Origin: Nocardia sienata NBRC 100364
Lineage (GTDB): Bacteria; Actinomycetota; Actinomycetes; Mycobacteriales; Mycobacteriaceae
Assembly (NCBI RefSeq): GCF_001613205.1
Contig: NZ_BDBX01000058.1
Coordinates: 1 to 44,866 of the forward strand
Direction of reading: 5' to 3'
Length of the DNA: 44,866 nucleotides
Made by a program: the position numbers and the translations under genes. The notes beneath the pieces were generated by a model. The model made no database searches. It worked only from the letters and a program-made list of their open reading frames with translations, and was not told the DNA's origin. Positions 23,870 to 31,723 of the stretch are shown in pieces (position 1 is the first letter of the stretch; each line of letters opens with the position of its first letter).

Positions 23870-25406
23870 CCCGGGTCCGGGGGCAAGGCCGCCGGACCCG
23901 CGGGGGTCGTCCGGTGCCGCGGCGGTGCATACGCTGCCCGACGCCGTGGCCGAGGTGGTGGCGCGCTGGAATCCGCAGGGTATGGCGTTGTTGCGGACGA
24001 TGCCGGTCTCCGGCGCCGTGGCCGAGGTGCGGCTCATCGGCGCCGATGACGCGAACACCGCCCTGTTGCGTACCGAACTCACCCATCTCGAACCCCGGAT
24101 CGAGCTCGGCGCGCCCACGGCCGATCCGTGGGTGAACGCCGCACCGGGCAGTGTGGTGCTGCTGATCCTCGACGCCGGCGTGGTGATCGGTGCGGCGGAG
24201 CTGGACACCGTACGCCGGCTGTGCGCCGCGGGGGCCCGGGTACTGCTGGTGCTGAACGGTACCCATGCGCACAAGGACTGGCAGCTGGTCCGGGACCGCA
24301 GCGCTCAGCAGCTGGCCGCCGCGGAGCTGGACTGCGAGATCGTGCCGGTATCGGCCCGGCTGGCCCTGGCGGCCCGGACCGGGGCCGATTCGACATTGCT
24401 CGACCGTTCCGGGCTGGCCGCGCTGCACGCCCGGCTGGTCGCGCTCACCACCGATACCGCTACCGCGGGCGCCCGCCGCGCGGCAGCCCTCGCCCAGGTG
24501 GTCGCCGGAACCCGGGAACGAATCGCGCAGGAGGAGGCCCGGCTGCGGTCGGGCACCGAAGTCGAGCTGCTGCGAGCGGAACGGGCCCGGCTGCTCGCCG
24601 ATCGGGACGGCGGGCGCGCGGTGGCGGTATCCACCCTGCGTGCCCAGATCAACCTGGCCCGGGTGGATCTGCTCACTCAGGTCGGCTCCCGCGTGCGGGG
24701 ATTGCATGCCGAGGCCCGGGCCGAACTGGACAGCATGGATCGCGGGGGCGGGCGCGACTTCCCGGAGCGGTTGCGGCAGGCGGTCGGGCAGTTGACCGGG
24801 ACGGTGGACCTGGATATCGCCGCCCGGCTGACCGAACTGCGGGCGCGGGCGGCGGCCGCGCACCCGGCGAGCGTCCCACTCGCGGAGGGGACGCCCACGC
24901 CGCGGTACGAACCCGCGCCCACGCTCGGTCCGGATCCGCAACCCCGGCGCGGGGGTGTCGAAGATCACCTGATGATCGTGTTGGGCGCCTCGGCCGGAGT
25001 CGGTCTGGGACGGCTGATGGTGTCGCCACTGGCGTTGGTACCGGCATTGGACGTGGCGAGCGTGCCGGTGACACTGCTGCTCGGTGCGGGCGCGGCCGCG
25101 TGGGTGGTGCGGGCGCGGCGCCAGCTCGCCGACCGCGATCACCTGCGGCAGTGGGTCGCCGACGCGGTGGCGAATGTGAAAGCCCAGCTCGAGCAGCGAG
25201 CGGTGACCGCGCTGGTGGAGACCGAATCCGACCTCTCCGACGAAATGGTGCGAGCCGCGGCGGCCGGCATGGTGGATGTGGACCGCCGGGTGGCCGAACT
25301 GGAGGCGGCATTGCGCCGCGCCACCACCGGACAGCCCGGCCGCCTCGCCGCGTGTGCCCGCGACCGGCAGATACTGGAGCAGTGGTCCCCGGTGGCCGGA
25401 AAATAG
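23856..25406 (+). CDS. Dynamin-like membrane protein (Rv0210 type) without P-loop
   Basis: A 516-residue partner of the preceding protein. The N-terminal region (about 40-180) resembles a GTPase fold in which the P-loop position reads LIGADDANTALL and the G4 position reads LVLNGTHAHKD, so nucleotide binding is doubtful. A long helical region (about 205-330) is rich in Arg, Glu and Ala and probably coiled coil. A two-helix membrane hairpin lies at about 371-415 (LMIVLGASAGVGLG and VPVTLLLGAGAAAWVV), then a helical C-terminus. GTPase head, stalk, paddle and stalk are the bacterial dynamin-like layout. GTG start 23856 is inside the previous gene, so coupling is likely. Function unknown. Confidence 0.72.
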   Translation: MSDSDPGPGARPPDPRGSSGAAAVHTLPDAVAEVVARWNPQGMALLRTMPVSGAVAEVRLIGADDANTALLRTELTHLEPRIELGAPTADPWVNAAPGSVVLLILDAGVVIGAAELDTVRRLCAAGARVLLVLNGTHAHKDWQLVRDRSAQQLAAAELDCEIVPVSARLALAARTGADSTLLDRSGLAALHARLVALTTDTATAGARRAAALAQVVAGTRERIAQEEARLRSGTEVELLRAERARLLADRDGGRAVAVSTLRAQINLARVDLLTQVGSRVRGLHAEARAELDSMDRGGGRDFPERLRQAVGQLTGTVDLDIAARLTELRARAAAAHPASVPLAEGTPTPRYEPAPTLGPDPQPRRGGVEDHLMIVLGASAGVGLGRLMVSPLALVPALDVASVPVTLLLGAGAAAWVVRARRQLADRDHLRQWVADAVANVKAQLEQRAVTALVETESDLSDEMVRAAAAGMVDVDRRVAELEAALRRATTGQPGRLAACARDRQILEQWSPVAGK

Positions 25407-25414
25407 TTTGTCCA

Positions 25415-25447
25415 CCCCTATTGATCGGCAACCCGCTTCCATAGGGG
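25415..25447 (+). terminator. Stem-loop after the dynamin-like pair
   Basis: CCCCTAT and ATAGGGG form a 7-bp perfect inverted repeat with a 19-nt loop, 8 nt past the stop codon. The 200 nt that follow, up to pckA, should hold the pckA promoter; TTAGTACACT near 25500-25509 is a possible -10 region but no -35 is convincing. Confidence 0.45.
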
Positions 25448-25648
25448 GCGCAATACCGCGTTAACCTCTAGACAGGAACCTGGGCGTCCGCTTCGCGCCT
25501 TAGTACACTGCCTCGATCCGGCGGTGCACAGGGTGGACCGTTGCGGAAGCCTCACCCGCCAATGGTGGCGCTAGGTGTTTTCGCGCTGGTCACGGGCCCA
25601 AGGGCCAGGGCGGAAGCATTCTTCGCCGCCCATTTCAGGAGAGTTTTC

Positions 25649-27481
25649 ATGACCTCAGCGACCATTCCCGGTCTTCGTGGATCCGACGGCACCGCGCCGA
25701 CCGAACACAGCGAACTGCTCGCCTGGGTTCAGGAGGTCGCCGAACTGACTCAGCCGGATCGAGTCGTCTGGGCGGACGGTTCCGACGCCGAATGGGATCG
25801 GCTCACCACACAGCTCGTCGAGGCGGGAACCTTCCGCAAGCTCGACGAGAAGAAGAAACCGAACTCGTTCCTGGCTTTATCCGATCCTTCCGACGTGGCC
25901 CGCGTCGAATCGCGCACCTTCATCTGTTCGAAGACCGCCGAGGACGCCGGGCCGACCAACAACTGGGTCGACCCCGCGGAGATGCGGGCCACCATGACCG
26001 AGCTCTACCGGGGCTCGATGAAGGGCCGCACCATGTACGTGGTGCCGTTCTGCATGGGCCCGCTCGGTGCCGAGGACCCCAAGCTGGGTGTCGAGATCAC
26101 CGATTCGGAGTACGTCGTGGTGTCCATGCGGGTGATGACCCGGATGGGCCGGGCCGCGCTGGAGCTGCTGGGTACGGATCGGCCCTTCGTGAAAGCGCTG
26201 CATTCGGTGGGCGCGCCGCTGGCCGAGGGCCAGGCCGATGTCCCGTGGCCGTGCAACGACACGAAATACATCACGCACTTCCCGGAGGACCGCGAGATCT
26301 GGAGCTACGGCTCCGGCTACGGCGGCAACGCGCTGCTGGGCAAGAAGTGCTACTCGCTGCGGATCGCCTCGGCCATGGCCCACGACGAGGGCTGGCTGGC
26401 CGAGCACATGCTCATCCTCAAACTGATCTCCCCGGAGAACAAGGCCTACTACATCGCGGCGGCCTTCCCGAGCGCCTGCGGTAAGACCAACCTCGCCATG
26501 ATCCAGCCGACCGTGCCGGGCTGGCGCGCGGAGACCCTGGGCGACGATATCGCCTGGATGCGGTTCGGTAAGGACGGCCGCCTCTACGCGGTGAACCCCG
26601 AGTTCGGTTTCTTCGGTGTCGCCCCCGGCACCAACCGTTCGTCCAATCCCAACGCGATGGAGACGCTGGAGGCGGGCAACACCGTCTACACCAATGTCGC
26701 GCGCACCGACGACAACGATGTGTGGTGGGAGGGCCTCGAGGGCGAGCCCGATCATCTGATCGACTGGAAGGGCAACGACTGGTACCTGCGGGAGACCGAG
26801 ACGCTGGCCGCGCATCCCAACTCCCGGTACTGCACCCCCATGTCGCAGTGCCCGACCCTGGCGCCCGAATGGGACGACCCGCAGGGGGTGCCGATCTCGG
26901 CGATCCTGTTCGGCGGTCGCCGCAAGACCACGGTGCCGCTGGTGACCGAATCCTTCGACTGGCAGCACGGTGTGTTCATGGGCGCCACGCTCTCCTCGGA
27001 GCAGACCGCGGCCGCCGAGGGCAAGGTCGGTACCGTGCGCCGCGACCCGATGGCGATGTTGCCGTTCCTCGGCTACCACGTGGGCGACTACCTGGGGCAC
27101 TGGATCAATCTCGGCAAGAACGCCGACGCGGCCAAGCTGCCCAAGATCTTCTACGTGAACTGGTTCCGGCGTGGTGACGACGGCCGCTTCCTGTGGCCGG
27201 GCTTCGGTGAGAACTCCCGGGTGCTGGAGTGGATCGTCGGCCGCATCGAGGGTTCGGCCGAGGCCGAGAGCACCGCGATCGGTCAGGTGCCGACCGCCGC
27301 GCAGCTGGATCTGGCCGGCCTGGATGTGGAAGCCGCCGATGTCGACGCGGCGCTCGCGGTGAACGTGGACGAATGGCGGGCCGAGATCCCGCTCATCGAA
27401 GAGTGGTTCGAGTTCGTCGGCGACAAGCTGCCCTCCGGCGTGCGCGACGAGTTCGAGGCGCTCAAACAGCGCGTGCAGTGA
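25649..27481 (+). CDS. pckA: GTP-dependent phosphoenolpyruvate carboxykinase
   Basis: Cytosolic enzyme converting oxaloacetate and GTP to PEP, GDP and CO2, the entry to gluconeogenesis. At 610 residues it has the GTP-class length. Diagnostic elements are the substrate Arg region VARVESRTFICS, GSGYGGNALLGKKCYSLRI, the kinase-1 P-loop with reactive Cys FPSACGKTNLAM (about 273-284), GDDIAWMRF (metal-binding), the guanine pocket TNRSSNPNAMET and NWFRRGDDGRFLWPGFGENSRVL. The ATG at 25649 has AGGAG 7-8 nt upstream. Downstream lies a strong hairpin. Homologous to Rv0211, with which it shares neighbours. Confidence 0.97.
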   Translation: MTSATIPGLRGSDGTAPTEHSELLAWVQEVAELTQPDRVVWADGSDAEWDRLTTQLVEAGTFRKLDEKKKPNSFLALSDPSDVARVESRTFICSKTAEDAGPTNNWVDPAEMRATMTELYRGSMKGRTMYVVPFCMGPLGAEDPKLGVEITDSEYVVVSMRVMTRMGRAALELLGTDRPFVKALHSVGAPLAEGQADVPWPCNDTKYITHFPEDREIWSYGSGYGGNALLGKKCYSLRIASAMAHDEGWLAEHMLILKLISPENKAYYIAAAFPSACGKTNLAMIQPTVPGWRAETLGDDIAWMRFGKDGRLYAVNPEFGFFGVAPGTNRSSNPNAMETLEAGNTVYTNVARTDDNDVWWEGLEGEPDHLIDWKGNDWYLRETETLAAHPNSRYCTPMSQCPTLAPEWDDPQGVPISAILFGGRRKTTVPLVTESFDWQHGVFMGATLSSEQTAAAEGKVGTVRRDPMAMLPFLGYHVGDYLGHWINLGKNADAAKLPKIFYVNWFRRGDDGRFLWPGFGENSRVLEWIVGRIEGSAEAESTAIGQVPTAAQLDLAGLDVEAADVDAALAVNVDEWRAEIPLIEEWFEFVGDKLPSGVRDEFEALKQRVQ

Positions 27482-27531
27482 GCAGGGTGGTCGTCCGGGC
27501 TCGGCTCGGGTGACCCATAGCTATTCCTCTC

Positions 27532-27569
27532 CGCGACCCGCGGCGAACATCGGTTCGTCGCGGGTCGCG
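27532..27569 (+). terminator. Terminator of pckA
   Basis: A 16-bp stem with one G-T pair (CGCGACCCGCGGCGAA against TTCGTCGCGGGTCGCG) and a 6-nt loop, 51 nt after the stop codon, followed by TTGTC. The strongest terminator in this half of the window. Confidence 0.75.
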
Positions 27570-27741
27570 TTGTCTCGCGGGTGTACCCGGCGGTGCCGGA
27601 TCCGGCCTCCTGGTGCCTTATTCTGGATGTGTCCTGGATCTCAGACCACGCACTTCCGATTGGACGTCCCGATTCGCCCGATCGGCTCCCGCCGTCGTTA
27701 TCCGTGGCCGAGCCGATCACCCCCGAGAGGTGGTTGGAAAC

Positions 27742-27924
27742 ATGGCCGAGAAGCTCATGACCCCGGAAGCCTCCGACGGTGTGCCGGTCAGTACACCGCT
27801 GCGCCGGGAGGCGGGGCGGTTGCGTGCGGTTCTCCCGGACGGGTGGCGGGTCGACGTGGTGGCGTCCGGCGACCCGGCCCAGGGCGACGAACCCGTTGTC
27901 CGGGCGGTTCCGGCCACCGATTAG
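27742..27924 (+). CDS. Hypothetical 60-residue protein
   Basis: Not recognised. An ATG at 27742, with AGGTGG and GGAAA upstream, opens a 60-codon frame with ordinary actinobacterial codon use. The product is soluble and mildly acidic, with the regular segment REAGRLRAVLPDGWRVDVVASGD, which looks like a compact alpha/beta unit. No signal peptide or motif. It lies in the non-syntenic stretch after pckA. Confidence 0.4.
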   Translation: MAEKLMTPEASDGVPVSTPLRREAGRLRAVLPDGWRVDVVASGDPAQGDEPVVRAVPATD

Positions 27925-28016
27925 TTTGCTGTACGAATTTCCCGTCCGATGCGGCCGAGATCGGCCGGCTCGAGTGTCCTCGCGCGCGACCGGTGTTTCA
28001 GTGCCGCGAAAGCGGG

Positions 28017-28166
28017 GTGCCGGTAAGGATCGTGTCACCTGGTACAACCGGCCCGGCGCTGGTCGATGTCGGAGTAGCTCTGCCACGCGTGATAAGGGAG
28101 CTGGACCAGGATGAGCTGGAGGTCGAGCTGGACATGAACAGCCGGCTCACCCTCAGTGGCGGCTGA
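28017..28166 (+). CDS. Hypothetical 49-residue protein, doubtful
   Basis: GTG at 28017 opens a short frame rich in Val, Asp, Glu and Leu (VIRELDQDELEVELDMNSRL). The reading frame stays open upstream without a start, so this could be the 3' end of a decayed gene. The region has no recognisable domain. Reported only because codon use is plausible. Confidence 0.25.
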   Translation: MPVRIVSPGTTGPALVDVGVALPRVIRELDQDELEVELDMNSRLTLSGG

Positions 28167-28263
28167 TCAGCTCAGCCCCATCGCGGCCTGCTGGTTGCAT
28201 ACGCAGTGCGGCGCGACCTGTTCGTCTTTCGCTATGCAGTGGCGGACTGGCCATGCTCATCCG

Positions 28264-29175
28264 TCAGGCCGGCTTGGCGGCGGACAGGTAGGTGCTCAGC
28301 GCTTCGGTCACACCGGGTGTGCCGAGCCAAGTATCGAAACCGATGAGGTCGGGGTTGGCGGCACGGCAATTCCGCAGGTCGGCCGCCGGCCGATCGACGT
28401 CGTCGTACATGCCGGCAAGCGCGGCTGCCCGCTGCGGGTTCTGTGCCCGGATCTCGTCCAACGAGATCTGCTGATATCGCACTGCCCGGCCTGTGGCGGC
28501 CGCGATGGAGGCCGCGATCTGAGGCGTAGTCAGTTCGTCCCCGGCGATGTCCATCTCACGGCCCATCCAGTCGGCCGGCTCGGTGAGTGCGCGCGCGGCG
28601 AACGAGCCGATATCGGCGACCGCGACGAGCTGTTCGACCACGTCCGGCGGGGTCGTGGAGGCGAGCACGCCGTCGGGGCGGAGCCCGCGGAAGGCACCGA
28701 GATAGTTCTCCATGAACCCGACCGGGCGCAGGATGGTGGCGGGTACGTGTGTACTGCGCAGGTACTCCTCGAGCTGGGTCTTGGGACGCAGCAGCGGGCT
28801 CGTGTCGGGCCGGTCGGCGCTCAGCGCGGAGGAGTAGACGATGTGCCCGACCCCAGCCTGCACGGCCGCGTCGATGATCGCTCGCCCGCGACGCAGCTCA
28901 TCGTCGGGACCGATGTCCGGAGTCGCTCGCGGCGATATGAAGCCGGGCTGGTAGAGGAACAGACCGGCGGCCCCGCGCAACGCCTCGCCGACGGCATCCA
29001 TGTCGTCGAGCGACCCCGGGACGACCTCTGCGCCCCTGTCGGCGAGACGCCGAGCGGCGTCCCTGCTCGGGTCCCGCACCACCGCGCGTACTGGACACCC
29101 GGCCGCGAGCAGGGCGTGCACCGCGGCGCAACCTTGGCGACCTGATGCCGCAAACACCGTGATCAATTCAGACAC
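28264..29175 (-). CDS. NmrA-family NAD(P)-binding protein
   Basis: A 303-residue atypical short-chain dehydrogenase of the NmrA/HSCARG group. The Rossmann start is ITVFAASGRQGCAAVHALLAAG, with the SGxQG variant of GxxGxxG. Further marks are VRAVVRDPSRDAARRLADRGAEVVPGSLDD, IVYSSALSADR and LRPVGFMENYLGAFRG. The SDR catalytic Tyr is not in its usual place, so redox sensing or quinone reduction are both possible. GTG 29175 has AGGAG 8 nt upstream. It is divergent from a TetR gene with a 20-bp palindrome between them, which suggests control by that regulator. Confidence 0.87.
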   Translation of the reverse strand: MSELITVFAASGRQGCAAVHALLAAGCPVRAVVRDPSRDAARRLADRGAEVVPGSLDDMDAVGEALRGAAGLFLYQPGFISPRATPDIGPDDELRRGRAIIDAAVQAGVGHIVYSSALSADRPDTSPLLRPKTQLEEYLRSTHVPATILRPVGFMENYLGAFRGLRPDGVLASTTPPDVVEQLVAVADIGSFAARALTEPADWMGREMDIAGDELTTPQIAASIAAATGRAVRYQQISLDEIRAQNPQRAAALAGMYDDVDRPAADLRNCRAANPDLIGFDTWLGTPGVTEALSTYLSAAKPA

Positions 29176-29207
29176 GTCGCCACTCCTGAGCGTCGTAGGC
29201 GATATTA

Positions 29208-29227
29208 TCCGGGTTGGTAAACCCGGA
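29208..29227. promoter_or_regulatory. TetR operator between NmrA and TetR genes
   Basis: TCCGGGTTGGTAAACCCGGA: two perfect 8-bp arms around GGTA. On the minus strand a -10-like TAATAT lies beside it, toward the NmrA gene. It is placed in the 98-bp divergent gap, where it could repress both genes. Confidence 0.7.
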
Positions 29228-29273
29228 AAGAGACGATACGGAATCCGGAACCCGCTTACAAGAGGGATGTGCG

Positions 29274-29822
29274 ATGTCTTCGAGGAGAGCTCCGCGGGCC
29301 GACGCCCAGCGCAACCGCCAGCGCGTGCTCGACGTCGCTGAACAGGTCTTCGCCGAAGAGGGCAAGAGCGCGGGCCTGCTGGACATCGCCGCTCGAGCGG
29401 GCGTCGGCGCCGGAACCGTCTACCGGCACTTCCCCACGAAGGAGGCCCTCTACGCGGCTGTCATCTCCGCCCGGCTCACCGAGCTCCTCGACCTCGTGCC
29501 GGACCTGCCCGACGACCCGCCGGGCACGCGAATCGTCGAGTTCTGGCGCTTGGCGGTGCAGCAGGTACGCGAGAACGTCGCCCTGTGCGAACTCGTCACC
29601 ACCGGTCAGCGCCTCGACATCGACCCTGACGTCGGACAGCGCTACCTCGCCACCCTCGGCGAACTCGTCGACCGAGCACGCGACGCCGGCCGACTCCGCG
29701 AAAACCTGACCACCGCGGATGTCATCTCCATGCTTGCGGCCGCCGCCACCGCCGAAGCGCGAGATCACGACGCGCCACCGGGCCGCCTGGCCGATCTGAT
29801 ATCCGCATCCATCTTCACCTGA
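29274..29822 (+). CDS. TetR family transcriptional regulator (NmrA pair)
   Basis: A 182-residue TetR repressor. The HTH is RNRQRVLDVAEQVFAEEGKSAGLLDIAARAGVGAGTVYRHFPTKEALY (about 12-57), with a helical ligand domain after it. The ATG at 29274 has AGAGGGA 6-7 nt upstream; an upstream GTG-started extension is rejected because it would include the operator. It faces the NmrA-family gene. The pair TetR plus NmrA-type oxidoreductase is a common electrophile- or quinone-response arrangement; the inducer here is unknown. Confidence 0.9.
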   Translation: MSSRRAPRADAQRNRQRVLDVAEQVFAEEGKSAGLLDIAARAGVGAGTVYRHFPTKEALYAAVISARLTELLDLVPDLPDDPPGTRIVEFWRLAVQQVRENVALCELVTTGQRLDIDPDVGQRYLATLGELVDRARDAGRLRENLTTADVISMLAAAATAEARDHDAPPGRLADLISASIFT

Positions 29823-29905
29823 CCGCCTCACTTGGTTGAAAGTCATCAATGACCAACTGGGGCGCCGATTCCGCTGAAACATCCCGACCACCATTGGAAT
29901 CCGCG

Positions 29906-30083
29906 GGCATCACCCCACGAACGAACGGCGTGGCCGAACGATTTATCGCCGCTACCACGACGACGCGACCTGGCCGACCTCGCCGAGGAATACAGCGTCG
30001 GCCGCTCCACCATCCACCGCATCATCAGCGGTACGGCCCCACGCGCCTGGAACATGCCTGTAACCGCGTCATGCCCCAGGTGA
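29906..30083 (+). pseudogene. Remnant of a transposase
   Basis: Two unlinked fragments in different frames. The first reads GITPRTNGVAERFI, like the C-terminal part of DDE integrase-core transposases (TNGxAERF). The second reads DLADLAEEYSVGRSTIHRII, a helix-turn-helix as found at the N-terminus of transposases or resolvase-like recombinases, ending at the TGA 30081-30083. Neither has a usable start, and their order does not fit one protein. Flanking inverted repeats were not found. The following 273 nt up to 30356 are AT-richer and hold nothing recognised. Confidence 0.45.
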
Positions 30084-30356
30084 CACGATTCTTACCGGCA
30101 CCCCGAACCGGGTGCTGTGGCAAACTTTCGATTTCCACGGGGGGCGCTGCGCGCGAAGAGAACTGGTGATCCGGGTCAGGGGAATGGGTCATGGTCAGAG
30201 CATTGTCGCAGGTAGTCGAGCCTCGAAATCCGACCTCCCGGTTCGTGTTTCATCGAACGCACTATTGCGTTTTGTTGCTGAAAGGCGCATGCTGTTAGCC
30301 AGATATCAGCTCGCTCCATTCATCGAACCGAATACCCGCGATTGGGAGAGGCGTTC

Positions 30357-30671
30357 ATGGCGGTGCAAGTGATCGGCCGGGCGTTGATGACAAGCGACCA
30401 GACCGACCATCAAGCGAAAAGCGTTGGCAGCGGCGGCTGGGTCGTGTCCTTCCTACCGGGGCGTACCCTGACCACGGAGCAGGCGATGGCGGCCATGCAG
30501 GCCGCCGAGGCCGTGGCCGTGGTCGGTGGGCTGGCCGATCTCGTGGGGCTCACCACTCTCGAAACAGTCGGCCTGGCCATTCAGGAATCACCCTGGACCA
30601 GATCCGAGCCGGTGGTGCGCAGCGGCTGGCGCGGCCGGATCGGCCGCAGCCGTGCGCAAGTGGCGCTTTGA
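30357..30671 (+). CDS. Conserved hypothetical small actinobacterial protein
   Basis: A 104-residue soluble protein. The segment GGWVVSFLPGRTLTTEQAMAAMQAAEAV resembles short phage-like or accessory actinobacterial proteins that share a W-V-S-x-L-P-G-R...Q-A-x-x-A-M pattern, as I recall them; no function is known to me. The C-terminus is basic (RGRIGRSRAQVAL). The ATG at 30357 has GGGAGAGG 6-7 nt upstream. It lies in the accessory stretch beside the transposase remnant, which suggests lateral acquisition. Confidence 0.6.
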   Translation: MAVQVIGRALMTSDQTDHQAKSVGSGGWVVSFLPGRTLTTEQAMAAMQAAEAVAVVGGLADLVGLTTLETVGLAIQESPWTRSEPVVRSGWRGRIGRSRAQVAL

Positions 30672-30675
30672 TCCC

Positions 30676-31518
30676 TCAGCCGGGTTTGCTCGCGACGACC
30701 ACGAGATTGCTGACCAGTAACTCCCGGATACCGGGCACTCGCACCAGCCACCACGCCCAGCGCGGGTGGTAACGGGGGAACAGCGCGAAGACGTGCGCAG
30801 GTGTGCGCTGCGACCAGCGCACACCGTCGGCCGCCCGGACCGCGAACAGCGAGGTGCCGAAGCGGTTCTTCGGCTCCTTACCGTGCCGGCGCCGGTACCG
30901 GCGGGCGGCGTACTCCCCGCCGAGATAATGCCAGGGGCCGGTCTCGTGGCCGCCGAACGGACCGAGCCACACCGTGTAGGACAGCACGATCATGCCGCCG
31001 GGCCGGGTCACCCGCACCATTTCGTCGGCCATCCGCCACGGATCCGGCACGTGCTCGGCGACATTGGACGAAAAACAGATGTCGACCGCGTCGTCCCGGA
31101 ACGGCAGCGCCATCCCGGAGCCGCGCACGGCGGCGGGTACCGAGATACCGGCGGCGTGCATTTCCGAGGGATCCGGTTCCACCGGGATATAGCGGGCACC
31201 GGCTCGGGCGAACTCGTCGGCGAAGTAGCCGGGGCCGCCACCGACATCGAGGACGGTGGCCCCGGCGAGATCGCGGCCGGTGAGATCGGCGTAGAAATCG
31301 GCGAGCAGATGGGCGCTGTCGGTGGCGATACCGCCGTAGAAGCGCGCGGGATCGGTCTGTTCGAAACGGAAACTGTGCAGCAGGCGCAGCGACCGGCGCA
31401 CCGAGGCGCGGCGCGCGAAGCGGAAACGCTTCGGCACCGACCGGGCCGGGGAGCCGGCGGAACCGGGCCGGGGCAGGGTATCGGCGTCGCCGCCCGTCTC
31501 GGGCGATATCCGGTCCAC
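30676..31518 (-). CDS. SAM-dependent methyltransferase (Rv0224c type)
   Basis: A 280-residue class I methyltransferase. Motif I VLDVGGGPGYF (about 89-99), the acidic loop after strand 2 (IPVEPDPSEMHAAG), GSGMALPFRDDAVDICFSSNVAEHVPDPW (motifs II/III) and the post-motif RVTRPGGMIVLSYTVWLGPFGGHE are present. The end, YHPRWAWWLVRVPGIRELLVSNLVVV, closely matches M. tuberculosis Rv0224c from memory, where the gene also faces away from a GT4 gene. It probably methylates an envelope glycan, glycolipid or lipid intermediate. GTG 31518 has GAGGA 7 nt upstream; a GTG at 31542 is less likely. Confidence 0.87.
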   Translation of the reverse strand: MDRISPETGGDADTLPRPGSAGSPARSVPKRFRFARRASVRRSLRLLHSFRFEQTDPARFYGGIATDSAHLLADFYADLTGRDLAGATVLDVGGGPGYFADEFARAGARYIPVEPDPSEMHAAGISVPAAVRGSGMALPFRDDAVDICFSSNVAEHVPDPWRMADEMVRVTRPGGMIVLSYTVWLGPFGGHETGPWHYLGGEYAARRYRRRHGKEPKNRFGTSLFAVRAADGVRWSQRTPAHVFALFPRYHPRWAWWLVRVPGIRELLVSNLVVVASKPG

Positions 31519-31723
31519 AGCTGATTCCTCGGCGTCGAGCACGATGCCGAGTTTCCCATATTGTGAAAGATGACAGATTTCGCAGCCGGTGAATCCCGCT
31601 ACGCGATCTTCGATACCGAATGGACACGCAGGTGGGCGACTTGCCGGACGTGCTCGAGCGCTAAGGTGTACCGCGATGCCCATGTCCCGTGCGCGGGACC
31701 CGAGCCCACCGGAGAACCCTCAC

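Noticed and set aside
23616..25442. A 608-codon minus-strand frame opposite the dynamin-like genes
   Set aside because: Arg/Gly/Gln/His-rich composition without motifs; the plus-strand frames have structured domains and coupled starts.
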